Counted from the stretch's first letter, positions 34,780-45,040 are shown. The stretch is 64,000 nucleotides of DNA from Phocaeicola plebeius (GCF_003437535.1 NZ_QSQT01000009.1:1-64000); one strand, 5' to 3'. Numbers and translations: made by a program. The notes: generated by a model from the sequence alone, not told the origin.

Positions 34780-36810
34780 TTATGCTTCTCCTTTTTCCTG
34801 GTTTTCTTCCTGTGAAGGTATGTTATTTTCAGAGGAAGAATTATTTTCATTATCCGTATTTTCCTGCTTGTTTTCCAGCTGTTTGGTTTCCGGTAGCTGC
34901 TCATTGGCTGCCATAATTTCTTCCGAACGGGAAGTCCATGGACGTTTACCGAAAATCTTTTCAACATCTTCAGCAAAGATTACTTCTTGGTCAATTAACA
35001 GCTGTGCCAGTTGGTTGTGGCCTTCACTGTGTTCTTGCAGCAAGGCCTTTGCACGCATGTACTGCTCATTAATCATGTGCTGTACTTCCTGGTCTATAAG
35101 CTCAGCTGTATGCTCACTGTAAGGTTTCGTAAAGCTGTAATCTTCATTGCTGTTATAATAGCAGAGATTAGGAAGCTTGTCACTCATTCCTGCGTATGCA
35201 ATCATGCCATAAGCCTGTTTGGTGACTCTTTCCAAGTCATTCATTGCTCCGGTGGAGATGTGTCCGATGAAAATTTCTTCAGCAGCACGTCCACCTAATG
35301 TGGCACACATTTCATCCAGCATTTGTTCCTTAGTAGTGATCTGTCGTTCTTCAGGCAGATACCATGCTGCTCCTAACGCACGTCCTCTTGGGACAATGGT
35401 TACTTTAATCAGCGGGTTGGCATGTTCCAGGAACCATGAGATGGTGGCGTGACCTGCTTCGTGAAGTGCAATGGCACGTTTTTCGGCGGCAGTCATGACT
35501 TTTGTTTTCTTTTCCAGACCACCTACGATACGGTCGATTGCAGCTAAGAAATCATCTTTATCTACACTCTTCTTTTGATGACGTGCTGCAATAAGAGCAG
35601 CTTCATTACATACATTGGCAATGTCCGCACCGCTGAAACCAGGGGTTTGTCGTGCTAATAAATCTACGTCTACACTGCTGTCCAGCTTCAGAGGTTTAAG
35701 ATGAACTCCAAACACTTCCTTTCGTTCATTCAGGTCAGGAAGGTCTACATATATTTGTCGGTCAAAACGTCCTGCACGCAGTAAGGCTTTGTCCAAAATA
35801 TCTACACGGTTGGTTGCCGCTAAGATAATGACTCCACTGTTTGAACCAAATCCGTCCATCTCTGTCAGAAGCTGGTTCAATGTATTTTCACGTTCGTCAT
35901 TTCCTCCCATGCTTGGGTTTTTGCCACGGGCACGGCCTACGGCATCAATTTCATCAATGAAGATGATACAAGGCGACTTTTCTTTTGCCTGACGGAACAA
36001 ATCACGTACGCGAGAAGCACCGACACCGACAAACATTTCTACAAAGTCTGAACCGGAAATAGAGAAGAAAGGTACATCGGCTTCACCTGCCACAGCTTTG
36101 GCTAACAATGTTTTACCTGTTCCCGGAGGGCCTACAAGCAGAGCACCTTTAGGAATCTTTCCACCCAGTTCCGTATATTTTTGCGGCTGTTTCAAGAAAT
36201 CTACAATTTCCTGTACTTCCTGTTTGGCAGCAGCTTGTCCGGCAACATCCTTAAATGTAATGCGGTTAGTCCCTTTTTCAAAAAGCTGTGCTTTGCTTCT
36301 TCCCACATTAAATACGTTTGAGCCTCCTCCGGCTCCTCCTCCGCCACCCATGCGGCGCATGGCAAACATCCAGATACCGATAAGGAAGACAAACGGCAGA
36401 ACGTTCCACAGGATTATACTAAAATAGTCACTTTTCTTTTCGTATTGGATAGAACCGGTAAAGTTACCTTCTTTAGTCTGCTCATCCAGAAACTTATCCA
36501 AAGCTTCCATGGAGCCTATCTGTACGTTGATGGAAGGACTTCTTCCGACTTTGTTGGCATCTTTCTTGAATACATCTACAATGTGATCCGGCTTGATATA
36601 CATTTCCACCGTATTGTTGTCGTATGCCACGATTTTATCTGCATATCCTTTGGTAACCATTTCCTGAAATTCGGTATAGTTTACCTCTTTGGTGGCACTT
36701 CCTTCATCTCCGGAAAAATAGAGGAAGGCAAAAATCAAGGCAATGATGACATAAAGCCACGTTAAATTAAAGCGTGGTACATTGATTTTAGGTTTATTGT
36801 TGTCACTCAT
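34780..36810 (-). CDS. ftsH: ATP-dependent zinc metalloprotease FtsH
   Basis: Membrane AAA+ protease for quality control. Two N-terminal membrane helices (about 13-32 and 134-152), AAA domain with P-loop GPPGTGKT near 228-235 and Walker [14 protein letters not shown] near 285, and zinc site HEAGH near 451. A C-terminal tail of about 45 residues is rich in Glu, Asn and Gln and is not conserved. 676 residues. It is transcribed with rsfS before it and cdsA after it. Confidence 0.96.
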   Translation of the reverse strand: MSDNNKPKINVPRFNLTWLYVIIALIFAFLYFSGDEGSATKEVNYTEFQEMVTKGYADKIVAYDNNTVEMYIKPDHIVDVFKKDANKVGRSPSINVQIGSMEALDKFLDEQTKEGNFTGSIQYEKKSDYFSIILWNVLPFVFLIGIWMFAMRRMGGGGGAGGGSNVFNVGRSKAQLFEKGTNRITFKDVAGQAAAKQEVQEIVDFLKQPQKYTELGGKIPKGALLVGPPGTGKTLLAKAVAGEADVPFFSISGSDFVEMFVGVGASRVRDLFRQAKEKSPCIIFIDEIDAVGRARGKNPSMGGNDERENTLNQLLTEMDGFGSNSGVIILAATNRVDILDKALLRAGRFDRQIYVDLPDLNERKEVFGVHLKPLKLDSSVDVDLLARQTPGFSGADIANVCNEAALIAARHQKKSVDKDDFLAAIDRIVGGLEKKTKVMTAAEKRAIALHEAGHATISWFLEHANPLIKVTIVPRGRALGAAWYLPEERQITTKEQMLDEMCATLGGRAAEEIFIGHISTGAMNDLERVTKQAYGMIAYAGMSDKLPNLCYYNSNEDYSFTKPYSEHTAELIDQEVQHMINEQYMRAKALLQEHSEGHNQLAQLLIDQEVIFAEDVEKIFGKRPWTSRSEEIMAANEQLPETKQLENKQENTDNENNSSSENNIPSQEENQEKGEA

Positions 36811-36832
36811 ATTTCTCTTTCCTTATTATATA

Positions 36833-37192
36833 TTAGTCCAAATCTGGAATGTCGGTCAGTTTGGCATCTGCCCATAAGTGTTCCAGATTATAAAAATGTC
36901 GTACTTCCGGCAAAAATATATGTACAATAACGTCGCTATAATCCATAGCTACCCATTGTGCATTTCTTTGGCCGTCTATGGCATACGCTTTAGTGCCGGT
37001 CTCTTTTCTTACATGTTCTTTGATGGAGTCCACAATTGCCAATACCTGACTGGGAGAATTTCCTTGGCAAATGATAAAATATTTACAGATGGTATCTTCT
37101 ATTTCGTTTAAATCAGCTACTACGATTTGCTTGCCTTTTTTCTCTTGAATTCCTTCAATGATTTTTTCTATTAAAGTTGTCGTTTCGTTCAT
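36833..37192 (-). CDS. rsfS: ribosomal silencing factor RsfS
   Basis: Binds ribosomal protein L14 and blocks subunit joining in slow growth. A compact protein of 119 residues with the family pattern KQIVVADLNEIEDTICKYFIIC, GNSPSQVLAI and the C-terminal VAMDYSDVIVHIFLPEVRHFYNLEHLWADA. The ATG at 37192 is chosen; a frame to 37405 adds a non-conserved, Phe-rich extension over the tRNA-Gln promoter. It is first in the rsfS-ftsH-cdsA run. Confidence 0.93.
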   Translation of the reverse strand: MNETTTLIEKIIEGIQEKKGKQIVVADLNEIEDTICKYFIICQGNSPSQVLAIVDSIKEHVRKETGTKAYAIDGQRNAQWVAMDYSDVIVHIFLPEVRHFYNLEHLWADAKLTDIPDLD

Positions 37193-37349
37193 TCTTTTGA
37201 TTATTCCTATTTTAAAAATTGAAAATAAAGTTCTATATATAACATAGGACAAATATACTTGGTTTTCTGTATATCCGAAAATTTTTACTTGAAAGAAGCT
37301 GAAAAAAGAAAAAAAATATGTTTTTGGGAAGAAAAAAATGCCGAAATGC

Positions 37350-37380
37350 TTTGGTATGTCCCAAAAATGTTGTACCTTTG
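37350..37380 (+). promoter_or_regulatory. tRNA-Gln promoter
   Basis: TTTG at 37350-37353 and TACCTTTG at 37373-37380, separated by 19 bases, a full Bacteroides promoter, about 40 bases before the first tRNA. Confidence 0.75.
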
Positions 37381-37419
37381 CACCGTCAAAACAAAAAGAT
37401 GACAATCGTTCTCTGATTT

Positions 37420-37490
37420 TGGGCTATGGTGTAATGGTAACACAACAGATTCTGGTCCTGTTTTTCTTGGTTCGAGTCCGAGTAGCCCAA
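37420..37490 (+). tRNA. tRNA-Gln (CTG), copy 1
   Basis: Acceptor stem TGGGCTA/TAGCCCA, seven perfect pairs, discriminator A at 37490; CCA not encoded. Anticodon loop TTCTGGT gives CTG for codon CAG. The anticodon stem ACAGA/CCTGT has an A-C mismatch next to the loop. T-arm is CTTGG-TTCGAGT-CCGAG. 71 bases. Identical to copy 2 and cotranscribed. Confidence 0.93.
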
Positions 37491-37530
37491 CTTCATTTGC
37501 AGCGTTCTCGCGGAGAGGATAAAGCGTTAT

Positions 37531-37601
37531 TGGGCTATGGTGTAATGGTAACACAACAGATTCTGGTCCTGTTTTTCTTGGTTCGAGTCCGAGTAGCCCA
37601 A
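37531..37601 (+). tRNA. tRNA-Gln (CTG), copy 2
   Basis: Base-for-base identical to copy 1, 40 bases downstream. It is followed by a terminator hairpin (AAAGGTGT/ACACCTTT with a T-run) at about 37608-37640. Confidence 0.93.
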
Positions 37602-37607
37602 CAGAAA

Positions 37608-37640
37608 AAGGTGTTCTGAGTAATCGGGACACCTTTTTTG
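37608..37640 (+). terminator. terminator of tRNA-Gln pair
   Basis: An AAGGTGT/ACACCTT stem with a loop of about 14 bases and a T-run. The gap to 37844 holds only AT-rich DNA and the likely promoter of the OmpA-family gene. Confidence 0.75.
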
Positions 37641-37844
37641 TTTCTTCTTTTTATTTTCTCTTTCAAATAGAAATATTCTTTTTTACCTTCTTATAATCAG
37701 CTGTTTATGGTTTATTTGATGCGTTGCTGACTTCTTAATGGATGTTAACTTTTGTCGTTCCAAAAACAAAATATTCGATATCATGGTTATTAAGTCATCG
37801 AGATTGATAAAAGTAATTAGGTATTAAAGTTTTTGAATGAAAAA

Positions 37845-38984
37845 ATGAAAAAGGTAAGTTTTTTAGTAGCAGCGTTAGCTGTATCTGCTCTTTCTGTGAA
37901 TGCACAAAAAGCGTATGAAGGAACTCGTTTCTTGGATAATTGGTATGTGGGTGTGAAAGGTGGAGTGACTACTCCTACTACTCATTCTGCATTTTGGCCT
38001 AATATGCGTGCGGAAACTGGTATTGAATTAGGAAAACAGATTACTCCGGTGTTGGGTGTTTCTTTCGAAGGATTGACAGGTATCAATACGTCTTTCAGCA
38101 AAACAGCTTTTGATGATTTGAATTTAGGCGTATTGGGTAAGATTAACTTGAATAATCTTTTTGGGGGATATAATGGTGAACCCAGATTGTTTGAAGTAGA
38201 AGGTATCGCTGGATTTGGTTGGGGACATGATTTTGTGAACTCAAGTATGGGTGCGGACCGTTCTTATATGGTAAGCCGTTTTGGTGCTAGCTTTAACTTC
38301 AACTTGGGTGAGAAAAAAGCATGGGCTGTAAATGTACGTCCGGCTATTGTTTACAGAATGGATGGTGACCGTGCACAACAACTGAACGTAAACAAGTCGA
38401 AGATTGAAATTTTGGCTGGAGTAACTTATCGTTTCGCAAGCAGCAACGGAAAGCACTATATGACTATTCAGAAGCCATACAACCAGGCTGAGGTGAACTC
38501 TCTGAATGAGGCGATTAATGCCTTGCGTGCAGAAAATGCCCGTAAAGATGAAGCTTTAGGAGCAAAGGATGCAGAAAATGCACGTTTGGAAAAAGAGCTG
38601 ACAGATTTGCGTAATGCACCTAAGCAGATAGAGACTATTATTCAGAATACACATTCTAAGTCATTGGAATCAGTTGTTACGTTCCGTCAGGGAAAGACCA
38701 CAATCAGTACGGATCAGATACCTAATGTAGAGCGTATTGCAACTTATATGAAGAATAATCTGAAGAGTACGGTATCTATCAAGGGATACGCTTCTCCGGA
38801 AGGTAGTGCCGAAGTAAATGCACGTGTAGCTAAGCAGCGTGCGGAAGCAGTAAAGAATATGTTGATAAGTAAGTATAAAATTAGTGCTTCACGTATCACA
38901 GCTGAAGGTCAGGGTGTAGGATCTATGTTCTCAGAACCGGATTGGAATCGTGTAAGTATTGCTACTTTGAGCGAATCAGAATAA
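37845..38984 (+). CDS. OmpA-family outer membrane protein
   Basis: Outer membrane porin-like protein anchored to peptidoglycan. Signal peptide 1-21 (ending VNAQ), an N-terminal beta-barrel of about 190 residues, a coiled-coil linker (about 215-260, rich in Ala, Glu, Asn), and a C-terminal OmpA domain with KGYASPEGSAEVNARVAKQRAEA near 312. The ATG at 37845 is preferred to a TTG at 37833. 379 residues. A terminator follows at about 39015-39045. Confidence 0.9.
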   Translation: MKKVSFLVAALAVSALSVNAQKAYEGTRFLDNWYVGVKGGVTTPTTHSAFWPNMRAETGIELGKQITPVLGVSFEGLTGINTSFSKTAFDDLNLGVLGKINLNNLFGGYNGEPRLFEVEGIAGFGWGHDFVNSSMGADRSYMVSRFGASFNFNLGEKKAWAVNVRPAIVYRMDGDRAQQLNVNKSKIEILAGVTYRFASSNGKHYMTIQKPYNQAEVNSLNEAINALRAENARKDEALGAKDAENARLEKELTDLRNAPKQIETIIQNTHSKSLESVVTFRQGKTTISTDQIPNVERIATYMKNNLKSTVSIKGYASPEGSAEVNARVAKQRAEAVKNMLISKYKISASRITAEGQGVGSMFSEPDWNRVSIATLSESE

Positions 38985-39014
38985 TTCTTTTTTTATTGAA
39001 ATAATGTAGTCTGA

Positions 39015-39045
39015 AGGCTGTTGCAGGTAAATACTGTAGCAGCCT
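39015..39045 (+). terminator. terminator of OmpA-family gene
   Basis: AGGCTG and CAGCCT pair around a loop of about 16 bases, followed by TTTTTT. Confidence 0.7.
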
Positions 39046-39150
39046 TTTTTATGTCTCTTTGTTTTCATGTATGTTTTTACATTTCTTGTACAGATAAAGA
39101 CTGGGAAAAGTAACTGAAAATCCTTATCTTTGCGAGGAATTTGTAAACTC

Positions 39151-40095
39151 ATGGGAGAACGTACACGATACAATGATTTTGCCCGGTTTTTGGCCCTTCA
39201 TTTTCCTTTTAAGGTGCAAAAAATCTCATTGAATGTGGGATTTACTTGTCCGAACAGAGATGGTGTAAAAGGATATGGAGGATGTACCTATTGCAATAAC
39301 CAGACCTTTAATCCGGCATATTGTCGGACAGACAAGTCTGTTACGCAGCAGTTGGAGGAAGGAAAAGAGTTTTTTGCCAGAAAATATCCGGAAATGAAGT
39401 TTTTGGCATATTTTCAAGCCTACACAAATACGTATGCAGAGCTGGACAAGCTGCGTCGGATGTATGAAGAGGCATTGCGGGTAGAAGGAGTTGTCGGACT
39501 CGTTATCGGTACGCGTCCCGATTGTATGCCCGAAGAATTGCTGGATTATCTGGAAGAGTTGAATCGGCGAACCTTTCTTTTAGTGGAATATGGTATTGAA
39601 AGTACGGATAATCATACTTTGCAGCGAATAAACCGGGGACATACTTTTGAATGTACGGTGGATGCCGTAAAACGTACAGCAGAAAGAGGTATACGTGTGG
39701 GAGGTCATGTGATTTTAGGACTTCCGGGAGAAAATCATGAAGCTATCATCCGTCAGGCACGACAGGTGTCTGAACTTCCTTTGACAACGCTGAAAATGCA
39801 TCAGTTGCAGCTGGTGCGTGGTACACGGATGGCACATGAATATGAGTTGTGTCCTGAAGATTTTCATTTGTACGAGGTAGATGAATACATTGATCTTGTG
39901 ATAGATTATCTCGAGCGTGTACGTCCGGATCTTGTGCTGGAACGTTTCGTTTCGCAATCTCCCAAGGAACTGCTGATAGCTCCAGACTGGGGCATTAAAA
40001 ATTACGAATTTGCCGTTCGTATGCAGCGTCGCCTTCAGGAAAGAGATACCTGGCAGGGAAAATTCTATGAAGAAGTAAAAAAGGAAACAATATAA
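39151..40095 (+). CDS. radical SAM protein, TIGR01212 (YhcC) family
   Basis: Predicted radical SAM enzyme of unknown substrate. The cluster-binding cysteines are in GFTCPNRDGVKGYGGCTYCN near residues 29-48, an unusual long CX11CX2C spacing typical of this family. LVEYGIESTDNHTLQRINRGH and GLPGENHE follow. The ATG at 39151 (MGERTRYNDF) is preferred to a TTG within the promoter-like TATCTTTG (39125-39132). 314 residues. Confidence 0.88.
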   Translation: MGERTRYNDFARFLALHFPFKVQKISLNVGFTCPNRDGVKGYGGCTYCNNQTFNPAYCRTDKSVTQQLEEGKEFFARKYPEMKFLAYFQAYTNTYAELDKLRRMYEEALRVEGVVGLVIGTRPDCMPEELLDYLEELNRRTFLLVEYGIESTDNHTLQRINRGHTFECTVDAVKRTAERGIRVGGHVILGLPGENHEAIIRQARQVSELPLTTLKMHQLQLVRGTRMAHEYELCPEDFHLYEVDEYIDLVIDYLERVRPDLVLERFVSQSPKELLIAPDWGIKNYEFAVRMQRRLQERDTWQGKFYEEVKKETI

Positions 40096-40124
40096 TATCA
40101 AATTTTTAAATTAGTTAGGATTCA

Positions 40125-41315
40125 ATGGAAATTAAAGGTAAAGTTCATTATGTCGGTGTGAACGACCGTACAAAAGCTTTGTTTGAAAATTTGTGGCCAC
40201 TTCCTTATGGCGTGTCTTATAACTCTTACCTGATTGCCGATGACGATATGGTCGCATTGGTCGATACGGTAGATGTGGCTTTCTTTGAAGTATATATTAA
40301 GAAGATACGCAGTGTTATCGGAGACCGTAAAATCAATTATTTGATTATAAATCACATGGAGCCTGACCATTCTGGTTCAATTGCTCTGATTAAGAAATAC
40401 TATCCTGAAATTGTATTGGTAGGTAACAAGAAGACTTTCGAAATGGTAGAAGGATATTATGGAGTAACAGGTGAACGTTATGTGGTAGGTGATGGAGATT
40501 TCCTGAAACTGGGACATCATAGCCTTCGCTTCTATCTGGTGCCCATGGTACACTGGCCGGAAACAATGGTAACTTTTGATGAAACAGAAGGTATCCTGTT
40601 CTCTGGAGATGCTTTCGGCTGTTTCGGAGCATTGAACGGAGGATGCATCGACCGTAACATCAATACTGATATTTATTGGAATGAAATGCGCCGCTACTAT
40701 GCTAATATCGTAGGTAAGTTCGGTAATCCGGTACAGAAAGCTTTACAGAAATGTGGAGGACTGCCTATCAAGACAATCTGTCCGACTCATGGACCGGTAT
40801 GGGAAGAATGCATTCCGCAAGTGGTAGATATGTATGACAAGCTGAGCCGCTATGAAGGTGAAGAAGGTGTAGTGATTGTGTATGGAACCATGTATGGTAA
40901 TACAGAAGAACTGGCTGAGGCTATTGCAGAAGAACTGAGTGCACAGGGCATCAAGAATATCATTCTGCACAATGTTTCTCATACGCATCATTCTTATATC
41001 CTGGCCGACATCTTTAAGTATAAAGCTTTGATAGCAGGCTGTACTACTTATAACATGCAGTTGTATCCTGAAATGGAATCTCTGTTGAGCAAGGTAGCCG
41101 CTCGTGAAATGAAGAACCGTCTGTTTGGTTACTTCGGTTCGTTCACCTGGGCCAGCGCAGCAGTGAAGAAATTGGGTGAGTTTACTGAAAAACTGAAATT
41201 TGAAGTAGTAGGTAACCCGGTAGAAATGAAGCAGAGCATGAAGGCCGACAATTATGCACAGGCTAAGGAATTGGCTAAGGCAATGGCCGACCGTTTGAAA
41301 GCAGACCGTAAATAA
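40125..41315 (+). CDS. A-type flavoprotein / flavodiiron protein
   Basis: Reduces oxygen or nitric oxide, protecting an anaerobe. The N-terminal beta-lactamase-like domain has the di-iron ligand motif HMEPDH near residues 77-82 and the later PMVHWPETMV and SGDAFG segments. The C-terminal flavodoxin domain (about 252-396) begins VIVYGTMYGNTEELA with the FMN phosphate loop. 396 residues, as usual. It follows the radical SAM gene by 29 bases, and may be cotranscribed with it. Confidence 0.93.
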   Translation: MEIKGKVHYVGVNDRTKALFENLWPLPYGVSYNSYLIADDDMVALVDTVDVAFFEVYIKKIRSVIGDRKINYLIINHMEPDHSGSIALIKKYYPEIVLVGNKKTFEMVEGYYGVTGERYVVGDGDFLKLGHHSLRFYLVPMVHWPETMVTFDETEGILFSGDAFGCFGALNGGCIDRNINTDIYWNEMRRYYANIVGKFGNPVQKALQKCGGLPIKTICPTHGPVWEECIPQVVDMYDKLSRYEGEEGVVIVYGTMYGNTEELAEAIAEELSAQGIKNIILHNVSHTHHSYILADIFKYKALIAGCTTYNMQLYPEMESLLSKVAAREMKNRLFGYFGSFTWASAAVKKLGEFTEKLKFEVVGNPVEMKQSMKADNYAQAKELAKAMADRLKADRK

Positions 41316-41340
41316 GTTATCTTTTTGATAGATATAAAAA

Positions 41341-41380
41341 AACTTCCACTAAAGGATTTTCCCTTGGTGGAAGTTTTTTT
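41341..41380. terminator. bidirectional terminator
   Basis: AACTTCCAC and GTGGAAGTT pair, continued by inner AAAGG/CCTT pairs; flanked by A-run and T-run. It lies between convergent flavodiiron and MscS genes. Confidence 0.85.
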
Positions 41381-41399
41381 ATGGAGTGATATATGCTTA

Positions 41400-42266
41400 T
41401 CAGTCTTTTGCCTGGTGTACGGTCAGTTGCGGGAACGGGAATCCGATACCTTCTTTGTTGAATGTGTCGTATACGATTTTATTCATGTCAAAATACACAT
41501 CCCAGTAGTTTTCGGTCTTGGTCCACACACGTACCTTAATATCTACACTGCTGGCAGACAAAGCTCCCAGTCCGATAAATGGAGCTGGAGTCGTGAGGAT
41601 TCGTTCATCGGCCGCAATGATTCGCTCCAGTACAGCTTTTACTTTTTCATAATCTTCTCCGTATTCCACTCCGAATACCCATTCAGCGCGGCGCATGTCT
41701 TGTTTGCTGTAATTGGTGATGGCATTGCTGCTCAGAGCACCGTTAGGTACGTAAATAATTCGATTGTCTACCGTAGCCAGAATGGTGTGGAAAATCTGAA
41801 TTTCTTTTACTGTTCCGCTGGCACCTTGTCCGTCGATGTAGTCTCCTACCTTGAAGGGCTTGAATACTAAGATGATTAATCCTCCGGCGAAGTTAGACAG
41901 GTTTCCGGACAATGCCATACCGATTGCCACACCGGCAGAAGCTAAGATTGCAGCAAAGCTGGTGGTTTCTACTCCTAATTTGCTGATGATGGCAAATGCT
42001 AAGATCAGGTTCAGAAGTATGCTGAGCAGACTTTTTAAGAACGTCTGTACACTGATTTCCAGTTTACGTTTTTCCAGAATTTTGCTGACCAGTCGGCTGA
42101 TTTGTTTGATGATAAACCGGCCGACGATGTAGATAATAATGGCAGCCAGAATGTCTTTTCCAACCTCGATTCCCCAGTTGAGCAGTCTGTCCAGCAGCTG
42201 TTCTACGTTAATTTTTGAAGCAGTATTGCTTGCTTGTGCTGTAGCTTGTAATAATGTAAGTAACAT
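41400..42266 (-). CDS. small-conductance mechanosensitive channel MscS
   Basis: Inner-membrane channel that opens under tension. Three membrane helices in residues 27-150 with the Gly/Ala-rich pore-lining TM3 (ASAGVAIGMALSGNLSNFAGG near 105-125), then the beta domain with VGDYIDGQGASGTVKEI and the C-terminal GIGFPFPQ motif. 288 residues. It lies 31 bases after the Sua5-like gene. Confidence 0.93.
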   Translation of the reverse strand: MLLTLLQATAQASNTASKINVEQLLDRLLNWGIEVGKDILAAIIIYIVGRFIIKQISRLVSKILEKRKLEISVQTFLKSLLSILLNLILAFAIISKLGVETTSFAAILASAGVAIGMALSGNLSNFAGGLIILVFKPFKVGDYIDGQGASGTVKEIQIFHTILATVDNRIIYVPNGALSSNAITNYSKQDMRRAEWVFGVEYGEDYEKVKAVLERIIAADERILTTPAPFIGLGALSASSVDIKVRVWTKTENYWDVYFDMNKIVYDTFNKEGIGFPFPQLTVHQAKD

Positions 42267-42297
42267 GTGTAATGTGAATTAAAATTTTTATAGTTAA

Positions 42298-42909
42298 TCA
42301 TTCATTTAATATCCCCTTGCCTTGTCGGACAATTTCAGGTACATCATCACAACAATTTATGACGGTAGAAGGTTCAATACCTCCCGTACCTCCGTCAATA
42401 ATAAGGTCTACTTTCTCTCCAAACTTTTCGTCAATCAGTTCCGGTTCAGTGATGTATTCAATGTCTTCTCCTTCCTCTAACGGCAGAGTGGTCGTCAGAA
42501 TCGGTGCATCGAGCAACCGACAGATTTCACGGATGATGGCATTGTCGGGTACACGGATACCCACTTCCTTCCGGTTGCGGAAAATCTTAGGCAGACGGCT
42601 GTCCGCATTCAGGATAAAGGTAAACGGACCGGGCAGATTGTGTTTCATCAGTTTGAAAGTGGCATTACTCACGCGAGCATATTCGCTGATGTTGCTCAGG
42701 TCGTAACAGATGATGGATAAATTATTCTTGCGCGGATCGATATTTTTCAGTTTGCAGATACGCTCAATGGGGCGTTCCTTCAGCGCATGACATCCTAATG
42801 CGTACACCGTGTCTGTGGGGTAGATAATGATGCCCCCATCGTTCAGAATGTCTACTATGCGCTGCAGGTCTTCCGGTCGGTTGTTTTTAGAATATAATTT
42901 AAGTAACAT
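42298..42909 (-). CDS. Sua5/YciO/YrdC-family protein
   Basis: Family of L-threonylcarbamoyl-AMP synthases, for the t6A modification of tRNA. IYPTDTVYALGCHALKERPIERI near residues 28-50, PGPFTFIL and VGIRVPDN match; the YciO sub-family also has such motifs and cannot be excluded. The ATG at 42909 (MLLKLYSKNN) is chosen; a longer frame to 42990 overlaps the promoter region. 203 residues. Confidence 0.85.
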   Translation of the reverse strand: MLLKLYSKNNRPEDLQRIVDILNDGGIIIYPTDTVYALGCHALKERPIERICKLKNIDPRKNNLSIICYDLSNISEYARVSNATFKLMKHNLPGPFTFILNADSRLPKIFRNRKEVGIRVPDNAIIREICRLLDAPILTTTLPLEEGEDIEYITEPELIDEKFGEKVDLIIDGGTGGIEPSTVINCCDDVPEIVRQGKGILNE

Positions 42910-42958
42910 GGCGTTATTTACGAAGATTTGACTTCGTATGAACGCAAAAATAAGAAAA

Positions 42959-44959
42959 TTATTTCTTTTTCTTTCGCAGTTCTTCTGCAATTCGATAGTG
43001 AATGGCAGCTTCTATTTCCTTTCCGCTTTTTTCGAGTGCTTCAGCAAAATATTCATGCGCACCGGCATGCTGTGGCTTCAGGCTGGTAGCCTTGTCCAAA
43101 TCGGAGAGCGCTTCTTCCGTTTTTCCGGTCAGCAGACGAAGTTTTCCTCGGTTGTATACTGCCTTGAAGTCCTGTGGCCGTAGTTGTACGGCATGATTCA
43201 GGCATTCTTCAGCTTCTTCCATTCGGTTTTCATCGAAGAATGTCACTCCTTTTCGTACCCAGGCATCCACATACTCCGGATACAGCTCCAGGGCCTTGTC
43301 ATAGTTGGCTTGTGCCACCCTCGGGTCGTGTGCCTTAGTGATGCATTCGTTTCCCATCAGGTAATATTCCCGGGCGTATTTCTGCAAATTCTGCCGCTGT
43401 TGTTGCATTTGCTCCTTCAGCAATCGGTTTTCTTCCTTTAACCGGTTGATGATGCCTAATTTCCGGCGGATAAAACGCTGTATCAACGGTTTTTCAATGT
43501 CATATCGGCTGTGGATGGCCTTAAAGAAAGCTTCTAAGAATTCGGCAAAATTGCCTTTGTCGAAAGCTTTTACAGAGGCTACGTATTGAATGTCTGCCTG
43601 TGCCTGCTTCATGGCCCTCTCAAATGTCTGGTTGTCATTGAAGCGCTGGGCAAAGCTGACAATTTCCGGTCGGACAAACACATCTGCGTGCGAAATCCGC
43701 CGCTTCAGCTGGATGCCGTCCAATGAGGTGCAGCGGCTCAGAGCTACATAAGCCTGTCCTCCGGCAAAAACTCCTCCCGTAAAGTCGATAACTACCCGGT
43801 TGAAAGTCAGCCCCTGACTCTTGTGTACGGTGATGGCCCAGGCCAGCCGGATGGGGTATTGTGTAAATGTGCCTAATTCCTCTTCTTCTATTTTCTTTTC
43901 CGTCTCGTTATATCGGTAGCGGATGTTGCTCCAGCTTTCCTTGTGTACATCGAATTCACTCCCGTCTTCCGTTATTACATAGATGGTACCGTCTTCCGAA
44001 AGACCTGATACCGTACCGATGGTACCGTTCACCCAGCGTTTTTCCTGGTCGTTCTTGATGAAAATCACCTGTGCTCCCGGCTTGATGACCAGTTCCATCA
44101 GGGTAGGGAGGCTGCTTTCCGGAAATTCACCATGTATTTCTCCTTTTAATGTGACCGGTTCGCCTGGCAGTTCGTTGAGTTTCTTTTCGTTGATATAATC
44201 TACGTTGTCCCTCCGGGTGGCCAGCGTGATGTACAAATCATTCTCTTCCGGGCAAGGAGGTGTCGGCGTATAACGGGTGTTCAATAGTTGTAAATCCGCA
44301 TTTCCGGCAGTATTAGTCCGGATATGGTCGAGCACGCTGACGAATACCTGGTCTGTTTGCCGGTATACCTTGGTGAGTTCGATGGATACCAGCTCCATCT
44401 CCTGGAACACTTTAGCTGAGAAGAAATACGGATTCGGATAAAAACGGTTCAGAATCTCCCGTTCGTCACTTTTTACTACCGGCTCCAGTTGGAATACGTC
44501 GCCCACTAACAGCAGCTGTTTTCCACCGAACGGCTCACGTAAGTTATGAGAGTACGTGCGAAGCACCTTGTCGATAAAGTCGATGATGTCGGCCCGCACC
44601 ATGGAAATTTCATCGATGATGATGAGTTCGATGTTCTGAATAAGTTTCCGGTGGTCGGAAGAATATTTCAGAAAATCTTTCAGTTTTCGCCCCTGAAACT
44701 TCGGATCATCGGGCAGGAGTGGATGAAACGGAAGCTTGAAAAAACTGTGCAGGGTACTGCCACCCGCATTGATAGCCGCAATACCCGTAGGAGCCAGTAC
44801 TACATATTTCTTTTTGGTATGCTGGCAGACGTATTTCAGAAATGTAGACTTACCCGTTCCCGCTTTTCCGGTCAGAAAGACCGATTGGCGGGTATATTGG
44901 ATGAGTTTCAGTGCATTCTGAAATTCGGGGTTGTCGGTATCTATCAGGGTAGGAGTCAT
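42959..44959 (-). CDS. PIF1-like SF1 helicase with C-terminal TPR repeats
   Basis: SF1 DNA helicase related to PIF1/RecD. Motif I GKAGTGKST near residues 35-43, motif II IIDEISMVRADI near 115, and a C-terminal helicase segment ending in the AWAITVHKSQGLTFNRVVIDF box near 380-400, then YVALSRC. From about 540 there are three tetratricopeptide repeats (for example NYDKALELYPEYVDAWVRKG), expected to bind proteins. The 666-residue fusion is common in Bacteroidetes. Confidence 0.88.
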   Translation of the reverse strand: MTPTLIDTDNPEFQNALKLIQYTRQSVFLTGKAGTGKSTFLKYVCQHTKKKYVVLAPTGIAAINAGGSTLHSFFKLPFHPLLPDDPKFQGRKLKDFLKYSSDHRKLIQNIELIIIDEISMVRADIIDFIDKVLRTYSHNLREPFGGKQLLLVGDVFQLEPVVKSDEREILNRFYPNPYFFSAKVFQEMELVSIELTKVYRQTDQVFVSVLDHIRTNTAGNADLQLLNTRYTPTPPCPEENDLYITLATRRDNVDYINEKKLNELPGEPVTLKGEIHGEFPESSLPTLMELVIKPGAQVIFIKNDQEKRWVNGTIGTVSGLSEDGTIYVITEDGSEFDVHKESWSNIRYRYNETEKKIEEEELGTFTQYPIRLAWAITVHKSQGLTFNRVVIDFTGGVFAGGQAYVALSRCTSLDGIQLKRRISHADVFVRPEIVSFAQRFNDNQTFERAMKQAQADIQYVASVKAFDKGNFAEFLEAFFKAIHSRYDIEKPLIQRFIRRKLGIINRLKEENRLLKEQMQQQRQNLQKYAREYYLMGNECITKAHDPRVAQANYDKALELYPEYVDAWVRKGVTFFDENRMEEAEECLNHAVQLRPQDFKAVYNRGKLRLLTGKTEEALSDLDKATSLKPQHAGAHEYFAEALEKSGKEIEAAIHYRIAEELRKKKK

Positions 44960-45010
44960 CTGTCATTGTGTTTAGAGATTCATGCAAAGATACGGACAAA
45001 TGGGAAATAA

Positions 45011-45040
45011 AAAAAGCGGTTAGAAGTCTAACCGCTTTTT
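45011..45040. terminator. bidirectional terminator
   Basis: Perfect 13-bp stem AAAAAGCGGTTAG (45011-45023) with 45028-45040, loop of four. It lies between the 30-codon gene and the helicase gene, both on the minus strand, so it would stop the small gene's transcript. Confidence 0.85.

Noticed and set aside
37285..37632. Open frames on both strands over the tRNA-Gln pair, with a repeated LGLEPRKTGPESVVLPLHHSP sequence
   Set aside because: They are translations of the two identical tRNA genes; this is a known false protein in genome annotation.
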